Shown here piece after piece: positions 6,045-11,327 of a stretch of DNA of 11,327 nt. Position 1 is the first letter of the stretch; each line of letters starts with the position of its first letter. The position numbers and the translations under genes were made by a program. The notes under the pieces were generated by a model that searched no databases, was not told the origin of the DNA, and worked only from the letters and a program-made list of their open reading frames with translations. The stretch comes from Thiomonas sp. (lineage in GTDB: Bacteria > Pseudomonadota > Gammaproteobacteria > Burkholderiales > Burkholderiaceae_C). The stretch covers positions 1-11,327 of the forward strand of contig DAIDHU010000492.1 in NCBI GenBank assembly GCA_027451915.1, read 5' to 3'.

Positions 6045-7553
6045 ATGTCGCTGAAGTCTCCGTCTCCGCCCTACCCACGTTCCTTCCACGCCTTGCTGCT
6101 GGCCGCCTTCGCGCTGGTCATGCTGCCGCTGGTCGTGGGCATGCTCTACACGGCCTACGCGCAGCAGCGCCTGGCGCTGCAGACCCGCGAGGCGATCCGG
6201 ATCACGGTCGACGTGACGCGGGCCACGCGCCAGGCCTCCGAGGACCTGTCGGCCCTGCAGCGCGCCGCGGGGCAGTACTACGTGCTCCAGGACCCGCAGT
6301 TGCGCGTGGGCATGCGCGATGCCCATCAGGCCCTGCAGGGCGATTTGCGCACCTTGCGCACCATGCCCTTCGATGCGCGGGAACAGGCCCGGCTGCAGCG
6401 CATCGGCGCGGCGGAGGCGGCGCTGTACGACGAGCTCGGCGGCGCCGGCCCCGCCGATCTTCCTCGCTTCGACGCCTTCGCGCCACGTTTCGCCGCGCTG
6501 GCCTCGAGCATCGACCGCATCCTGGGCGCCGGCAACCTGCTGGTGGATCGCCAGGTCGGCGCACTGGGACGCCAGTCGCGCGCGCTGCGCGCGGCGCTGC
6601 TGCTGCAGGCCGGGGCGGCCTTGTTGCTGTCGGCGCTCATCGCGGCCCTGCTGTCGTGGGTGCTCACGCGCCCGCTGCGCCAGATCGACCAGGCCATCCG
6701 CAAGCTCGGCGCCGGCGATCTGCAGCCCCAGCCGCAGGTGCGCGGACCGCGCGATCTGGTGCAGCTGGGACATCAACTGGATTGGTTGCGCAGGCGCCTG
6801 CGCGAGACCGACGAGCAGAAGCAGCGCTTCCTGCGGCATGTGTCGCATGAGCTCAAAACCCCGCTGGCCTCCTTGCGCGAGGGCGTCGAGCTCCTGCTCG
6901 ACGGCGTGGCCGGACCCCTGAGCACGCAGCAGCGCGAGATCGGGACCATCATGCGCGGCAATGCCCGCGATCTGCAGCAGCGCATCGAGAACCTCATCGA
7001 CTACAGTCGCGCCCAACGCCGCCTCGATCCCCTGGTGTCGGCCGGGGTGGACCTGAATGAATTGCTGGCTTCGCTGGTTCGCCGCAACGAGCTGGCGTTG
7101 CGGGCCAAGCACGTCGCCGTGCAGATCGACGGCGAGGCCACCGCCTTGCAGGCGGACCAGGGCAAGCTCGACACCCTGTTCGAGAATCTGCTGATCAACG
7201 CCATGCGTTTCAGCCCGGCGGCGGGGATCGTGCGCATCCGCCTGCGCGATGATGGCGAGGCCGTCACGGTCAGTGTCAGCGACGACGGCCCCGGCGTGGC
7301 CGAGCAGGATCGGGAGCACCTGTTCGAGCCTTTTTTCCAGGGCATGCGCCAGCCCGCGGGCGCCGCTCCGGGCAACGGGCTCGGGCTGGCCATCGCACAG
7401 GAATATGCGGCGCTTCACGGCGGGCAGATCCGGCTTTGTGAAGAATCCGAGGGCAGCGGCGCCTGCTTTTGCGTGCGCCTGCCGCATCTGCACGACCCCG
7501 TCCCGCCCGCCTTCGCGGCGCCGGCCCGGAACCCCACGCTCTCCCGAACATGA
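6045..7553 (+). CDS. glrK: Sensor histidine kinase GlrK (QseE)
   Basis: This 502-residue membrane histidine kinase has TM1 at about residues 17-38, a mostly helical periplasmic region of about 140 residues, TM2 at 183-207 and a HAMP region beginning LTRPLRQIDQAI. The dimerisation domain has HVSHELKTPLASLREG with phospho-acceptor His268. The ATPase motifs are ENLLINA (N-box, Asn385), DDGPGV (413-418) and GNGLGLAIA (443-451). The GVELL-x-DGVAGPL segment after the H-box and the two genes that follow identify it as the GlrK/QseE type, which phosphorylates the sigma-54 activator GlrR in response to envelope signals. Its stop overlaps the qseG start (ATGA at 7550-7553). The N-terminus matches the family, and the start ATG 6045 lies 48 bases after a GATAAT box. 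Confidence 0.92.
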   Translation: MSLKSPSPPYPRSFHALLLAAFALVMLPLVVGMLYTAYAQQRLALQTREAIRITVDVTRATRQASEDLSALQRAAGQYYVLQDPQLRVGMRDAHQALQGDLRTLRTMPFDAREQARLQRIGAAEAALYDELGGAGPADLPRFDAFAPRFAALASSIDRILGAGNLLVDRQVGALGRQSRALRAALLLQAGAALLLSALIAALLSWVLTRPLRQIDQAIRKLGAGDLQPQPQVRGPRDLVQLGHQLDWLRRRLRETDEQKQRFLRHVSHELKTPLASLREGVELLLDGVAGPLSTQQREIGTIMRGNARDLQQRIENLIDYSRAQRRLDPLVSAGVDLNELLASLVRRNELALRAKHVAVQIDGEATALQADQGKLDTLFENLLINAMRFSPAAGIVRIRLRDDGEAVTVSVSDDGPGVAEQDREHLFEPFFQGMRQPAGAAPGNGLGLAIAQEYAALHGGQIRLCEESEGSGACFCVRLPHLHDPVPPAFAAPARNPTLSRT

Positions 7554-8236
7554 CCCTCCTTGCGTATTCCCCGCGCGACTCTCGCCCGCTGTTGCGCGCG
7601 CTGCCCCTGCTGCTGGCCGTCTGCCTCGGCGCCTGCGCGGCGCCGCGACCGGGCGCCGAGGTATCCGCGGCCCCGCAGGCCTCGGGCGCGCAGCGCGCGG
7701 CCGCCACGCAGGCGGCTGGCGCGCAGCCGCAGGCCCCGGCCGCCTCCGGTTCGCCCGCCCTGTCGCCTGACAGCGTCGAATTGCGCCCCGGCACCGGCCC
7801 CCTGGGCATGCATGCCATCGCCGGGATGCTGCGCGAGGTCTCGGCCATGAGCCAGGCCGCAGCCAATCAGCGCCAGCAACAGTTGCAGGCCCTGGGCCCG
7901 CGGCGGCGCCCCGAGCAGCGCCTGGAATTGGCCTATCTGCTGATCGCGCGAGCCGCGCCGACCAGCGAGGAAGCCTTGCAGGCACACGAATTGCTTGAAG
8001 GTCTGGACTTCCAGACCGAAGACCGCGCCAGTCGCCAGTTCATCCGCGTGCTGCAGCGCCTGAGCCGCCAGACCGTGGAGCTGGCGCAGGCCCGCGCCGA
8101 CCTGACGAAGGCGAACCACAAGGTCGCCGACCTGGAGGACAAGATCGGCCAGATCAAGAACCTGGAGGTGCAATTGCAGAACCGAAGCCAGGAGCGCGCC
8201 CCGAAGCCCGCGCCGCCGAAGGGGGCCGTCCGATGA
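7550..8236 (+). CDS. qseG: QseG-like lipoprotein of the GlrK/GlrR system
   Basis: This 228-residue precursor has a lipoprotein signal: basic n-region, LPLLLAVCLGAC with lipobox LGAC and acylated Cys29. Alanine at the next position predicts outer-membrane sorting. After a low-complexity Ala/Gln/Pro linker (about 35-70), a helical domain contains QRLELAYLLIAR. A C-terminal coiled coil (about 165-215) includes ELAQARADLTKANHKVADLEDKIGQI. Enterobacterial QseG (GlrL/YfhG) has the same layout and is known to interact with and modulate the kinase QseE. Sequence identity is probably low, so the name rests mainly on its position between glrK and glrR and on the lipobox plus coiled-coil structure. Both ends overlap neighbours by four bases (ATGA), showing tight translational coupling of all three genes. 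Confidence 0.8.
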   Translation: MTLLAYSPRDSRPLLRALPLLLAVCLGACAAPRPGAEVSAAPQASGAQRAAATQAAGAQPQAPAASGSPALSPDSVELRPGTGPLGMHAIAGMLREVSAMSQAAANQRQQQLQALGPRRRPEQRLELAYLLIARAAPTSEEALQAHELLEGLDFQTEDRASRQFIRVLQRLSRQTVELAQARADLTKANHKVADLEDKIGQIKNLEVQLQNRSQERAPKPAPPKGAVR

Positions 8237-9582
8237 GCGAGTCGTCCGCCAGCGTGCTCGTGGTCGACGACGACGCCGATTTGTTGCGCCTGCTGGACAT
8301 GCGCCTGCGTTCGGCCGGTTTCAGGCCGGTGCTGGCGGGCAGCGGCGAGCAGGCGCTGGCACGCCTGGCCGTGGCGCGCCCGCGCGCGGTGATCACCGAC
8401 CTGCGCATGCCGGGCATGGACGGCCAGGCCCTGTTCGAGCGCATCCATGGCGCCGATCCCTCGCTGCCGGTGATCATTCTCACCGCCCACGGCACGATTC
8501 CCGACGCCGTCGCGGCGGCCCAGCGCGGGGTGTTCGGCTACCTCACCAAGCCCTTCGAGGCGACGCAGTTGCTGGACCTGCTGCGCCGCGCCGTGGGCGA
8601 GGGCGCGGCGGGCCAGCCCGCATCCGGCGAGCCGCGCCTGGCAGGCATCGTGACCGCCAGCCCCCTGATGGCGGCGCTGCTCGATGAAGTGGTGCTGGTG
8701 GGCGCCAGTCAGGCCAGCGTGCTGATCCAGGGCGAGTCGGGAACCGGCAAGGAGATGCTGGCGCGGGCCGTGCACGAGGCCAGCCAGCGGCGTGGCGGGC
8801 CCTTCGTGGCCATCAACTGCGCGGCGATTCCCGAGGCGCTGCTGGAATCCGAGTTGTTCGGCCACGTCAAGGGAGCCTTCACCGGCGCCGACGTCGCGCG
8901 CAAGGGCCTGTTCCAGAGCGCCGCCGGGGGCACGGTGTTTCTCGACGAGATCGGCGACATGCCGGTGGCCCTGCAGGCCAAGCTGCTGCGGGTGCTGCAG
9001 GAGCGCGAGGTCCGCCCCCTGGGCAGCCAGCAGGCGGTGCCGGTGGATGTGCGCATCGTGTCCGCCACCCACCGCGACCTGGAGTCCCTGATCGCCGAGC
9101 AGAGCTTTCGCGAGGATCTGTACTACCGGCTCAACGTGGTCAACCTGCACATTCCTCCGCTGCGCGAGCGCCGAGAGGACATCGCCGCGCTGGCGCAGCA
9201 CTTCGTCAGCACCCTGGCGGCCAAGCATGGGCGTCATGTGGTCGGCTTCGCGTCCGATGCGATGGAGGCCTTGATGCGTTTCGACTGGCCCGGCAACGTG
9301 CGCCAGTTGATGAACGTGGTCGAGCAATGCTGCGCCCTGTGCACGACGGTGCGCATCCCCGCCGCGCTGGTGTCGCGCGCCTTGCGCAACAAGCCGGTGG
9401 AAATCCTGAGCTACGCCGAGGCCAAGGATCGTTTCGAGCGCGATTACCTGATCCAGCTGATGAAACTCACCGCGGGCCAGGTGTCCGAGGCCGCGCGCCT
9501 GGCGCAGCGCAACCGCACGGAGTTCTACAGGCTGTTGCAAAAGCACGAGCTTTCACCCGCGCTGTTCAAGCAGCCCGAGTGA
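8233..9582 (+). CDS. glrR: Sigma-54-dependent response regulator GlrR (QseF)
   Basis: This 449-residue NtrC-family activator has three parts. The receiver domain (1-120) has acidic residues VVDDDAD, phospho-acceptor Asp56 (ITDLRMPG) and Lys in YLTKPF. The AAA+ domain has Walker A GESGTGKE at 167-174, the sigma-54 contact loop GAFTGA at 214-219, Walker B VFLDEIGD with Asp238-Glu239, and the arginine-finger region FREDLYYRLN. The C-terminal Fis-type helix-turn-helix spans about residues 415-440 (GQVSEAARLAQRNRTEFYRLL). All key residues are present, so it should hydrolyse ATP and activate sigma-54 RNA polymerase. Gene order after glrK-qseG identifies it as GlrR/QseF. E. coli GlrR binds TGTC-N10-GACA; one perfect copy and one near copy lie immediately downstream at 9623-9703. 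The start overlaps the qseG stop (ATGA). Confidence 0.94.
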   Translation: MSESSASVLVVDDDADLLRLLDMRLRSAGFRPVLAGSGEQALARLAVARPRAVITDLRMPGMDGQALFERIHGADPSLPVIILTAHGTIPDAVAAAQRGVFGYLTKPFEATQLLDLLRRAVGEGAAGQPASGEPRLAGIVTASPLMAALLDEVVLVGASQASVLIQGESGTGKEMLARAVHEASQRRGGPFVAINCAAIPEALLESELFGHVKGAFTGADVARKGLFQSAAGGTVFLDEIGDMPVALQAKLLRVLQEREVRPLGSQQAVPVDVRIVSATHRDLESLIAEQSFREDLYYRLNVVNLHIPPLRERREDIAALAQHFVSTLAAKHGRHVVGFASDAMEALMRFDWPGNVRQLMNVVEQCCALCTTVRIPAALVSRALRNKPVEILSYAEAKDRFERDYLIQLMKLTAGQVSEAARLAQRNRTEFYRLLQKHELSPALFKQPE

Positions 9583-9600
9583 CTCGGCGCCCCGGGCGCG

Positions 9601-9616
9601 GGGGCCTGCGGGCCCC
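9601..9616 (+). terminator. GC-rich hairpin after glrR, weak terminator candidate
   Basis: GGGGCC and GGCCCC form a perfect 6-bp stem with loop TGCG, beginning 18 bases after the glrR stop. Only TTG follows, not a T-run, so it may attenuate or protect the mRNA end rather than terminate efficiently. Confidence 0.3.
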
Positions 9617-9622
9617 TTGCCA

Positions 9623-9640
9623 TGTCGCTCCATGGCGACA
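9623..9640. promoter_or_regulatory. GlrR-binding box 1 (perfect TGTC-N10-GACA)
   Basis: TGTCGCTCCATGGCGACA matches the published GlrR recognition pattern TGTC-N10-GACA exactly, and its palindromic arms extend to six bases (TGTCGC / GCGACA). It is followed by an A-run. Its centre is about 194 bp upstream of the predicted sigma-54 start site, a normal enhancer distance. The gene for the cognate activator ends only 41 bp upstream. Confidence 0.8.
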
Positions 9641-9685
9641 AAAAAGGCCTTTGCCGGCGCTGATTTGGCCCGGTGGGCTCCAAAG

Positions 9686-9703
9686 CGTCGGCACCCGGCG
9701 ACA
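9686..9703. promoter_or_regulatory. GlrR-binding box 2 (CGTC-N10-GACA)
   Basis: CGTCGGCACCCGGCGACA differs from the GlrR pattern at one of the eight defined bases. It shares the 11-base string GGCGACAAAAA with box 1. The two box centres are 63 bp apart, six helical turns at 10.5 bp, so bound dimers would lie on the same DNA face. The centre is about 131 bp upstream of the predicted start site. Confidence 0.72.
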
Positions 9704-9766
9704 AAAACCCCGTCCTGGCCCCGGGGGAAGCCCCCACGGCCCCGGGTTCCGATGGGGGCTGTTTTC

Positions 9767-9779
9767 CAAGTTCTTGAAT
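9767..9779 (-). promoter_or_regulatory. IHF-like site between the GlrR boxes and the promoter
   Basis: Read on the - strand this is ATTCAAGAACTTG, one mismatch from the IHF consensus WATCAANNNNTTR. It sits in a small AT-rich island in otherwise very GC-rich DNA, midway between box 2 and the sigma-54 promoter, where IHF bending usually assists activator looping. Confidence 0.45.
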
Positions 9780-9798
9780 TCGCGCCGGAAATCTGTGC

Positions 9799-9814
9799 TG
9801 GCACGGTGGTTGCA
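9799..9814 (+). promoter_or_regulatory. Sigma-54 (RpoN) promoter
   Basis: TGGCACGGTGGTTGCA contains TGGCACG-N4-TTGCA, a full match to the sigma-54 consensus. GG at -24 and GC at -12 are separated by exactly ten bases. Transcription should begin near 9825, giving a 5' leader of about 62 bases before the small exported-protein gene. The upstream GlrR boxes supply the enhancer that a sigma-54 promoter requires. Confidence 0.88.
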
Positions 9815-9886
9815 AAGGCTGTAGGGCAAGCCGGCCGCCGGGCAAGTGCCCCGGGGCCGGGTCCGCCATCGCAGGGAGTTCCGACC

Positions 9887-10126
9887 ATGACCCGGTTTCG
9901 CTCGAGAACCTTGACCATCGCACTGGCAGGCTGCTGCGCGTGGGCGGGTGCGCGAGCCGCGGGCATGCCCCCGGAGTCCGCCGCCGCGGCCGCGCAGCTC
10001 GAGACCCAGGCGGCCGCCGCGCCGGCCCAGGCCGGCGCCGGCACGCATGAAGCCGCCGACGAGCATGGCGCGGCCCGCGGTTCCCAGGCGCAGGGCGCGC
10101 CAGCTGCGGGCGACGGCATGCACTGA
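9887..10126 (+). CDS. Small exported Ala-rich protein under sigma-54/GlrR control
   Basis: This 79-residue precursor has a clear Sec-type signal: basic start MTRFRSR, hydrophobic core LTIALAGCCAWAG and an ARA motif giving cleavage after about residue 24. The predicted mature part is about 55 residues, rich in Ala, Gly and Gln. It has scattered acidic residues and His (THEAADEHG) and ends DGMH. It has no recognisable domain and no cysteine after the signal. The two Cys at 16-17 are inside the hydrophobic core; the site is not a good lipobox. ATG 9887 has AGGGAG at 9873-9878, eight bases upstream, and lies about 62 bases after the predicted sigma-54 start site. An intrinsic terminator follows at 10183-10209, making a one-gene transcript. 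An envelope-stress or envelope-maintenance role is inferred only from its regulator. I do not recognise the family. Confidence 0.72.
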   Translation: MTRFRSRTLTIALAGCCAWAGARAAGMPPESAAAAAQLETQAAAAPAQAGAGTHEAADEHGAARGSQAQGAPAAGDGMH

Positions 10127-10141
10127 TCCCCCCTTCGCCCG

Positions 10142-10161
10142 GCGGTGCGTGCAGACACCGC
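10142..10161 (+). other. Hairpin in the 3' untranslated region
   Basis: GCGGTG (10142-10147) and CACCGC (10156-10161) form a perfect 6-bp stem with an 8-base loop, 15 bases after the small gene's stop. It has no T-run. It may simply stabilise the transcript end or be part of a structured 3' RNA. Confidence 0.35.
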
Positions 10162-10182
10162 GGGGCTTCCGATCCCCCCTTG

Positions 10183-10209
10183 GCCAAGCCGCGTGCTTGG
10201 CATTTTTTT
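10183..10209 (+). terminator. Strong intrinsic terminator
   Basis: GCCAAGC (10183-10189) pairs perfectly with GCTTGGC (10195-10201) around the 5-base loop CGCGT, followed by A and seven T residues at 10203-10209. This ends the sigma-54 transcript and separates it from deaD. The predicted transcript is about 385 nucleotides. Confidence 0.88.
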
Positions 10210-10252
10210 GCCCGTCGCGCGCGCCTTCGGCCCATGGCGCCGGTGTGTGGCG

Positions 10253-10258
10253 CACAAT
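10253..10258 (+). promoter_or_regulatory. Possible -10 element for deaD
   Basis: CACAAT lies 27 bases before the deaD start in the 76-bp gap after the intrinsic terminator. A promoter must lie in this gap if the terminator works well, but no clear -35 box is visible, so the exact position is uncertain. Confidence 0.3.
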
Positions 10259-10285
10259 GTCGGGCCAAGTCCCCGCCTCGTAGCC

Positions 10286-11327
<1,042 letters not shown>

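Noticed and set aside
7037..7054. TGTC-N10-GACC inside glrK, resembling a GlrR box
   Set aside because: One base off the pattern, located inside coding sequence that explains it, with no sigma-54 promoter nearby; likely chance.
5583..7985. Very long - strand open frame (800 codons) opposite rlmJ, glrK and qseG
   Set aside because: It is an artefact of high GC. The translation is low-complexity (Arg, Ala, Gln, Gly, His), crosses three recognised genes and has no family motif.
9643..9652. AAAGGCCTTT palindrome next to GlrR box 1
   Set aside because: Short and without a known matching regulator; the A-run is better explained as the flank shared with box 2.

Overview
The window is a gene-dense, very GC-rich stretch with every gene on the + strand. 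Gene content and order suggest a betaproteobacterium, probably Burkholderiales: nudB followed by a YbhP-like phosphatase and ClsB, a glrK-qseG-glrR set, rlmJ and deaD. The assignment is inferred from gene order and base composition, not from a marker gene.

Layout: (1) 1-2490 holds the end of nudB (folate pathway), a YbhP-type endonuclease/exonuclease/phosphatase and cardiolipin synthase B, overlapping end to end as one membrane-lipid operon. (2) 2491-5022 is a sulfur module. A short AT-rich leader carries a perfect 10-bp inverted repeat and a possible 17-codon leader peptide. It is followed by an exported two-domain sulfurtransferase, an overlapping YeeE/YedE-type sulfur-compound transporter and a small one-helix membrane protein. 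(3) 5105-5983 is the 23S rRNA methyltransferase RlmJ. (4) 6045-9582 is a three-gene envelope-sensing operon: the histidine kinase GlrK (QseE), the lipoprotein QseG and the sigma-54 activator GlrR (QseF), joined by ATGA overlaps. (5) 9583-10209 is the most interesting part. A 304-bp intergenic region carries two GlrR-type boxes (one perfect TGTC-N10-GACA, one CGTC-N10-GACA), an IHF-like site and a textbook sigma-54 promoter. Together they drive an 80-codon gene for a small exported Ala-rich protein, closed by a strong intrinsic terminator. (6) 10286 to the end is the start of the DEAD-box RNA helicase deaD, cut by the window edge.

The main biological proposal is that the GlrK/QseG/GlrR system encoded here directly controls the adjacent small exported protein gene. 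In enterobacteria GlrR is known for activating the sRNA gene glmY through TGTC-N10-GACA sites and sigma-54. Here the same promoter logic seems to be wired to an unrecognised secreted peptide (or to a transcript that also acts as RNA). The second notable unit is the periplasmic rhodanese / YeeE transporter / small membrane protein module with its unusual leader.
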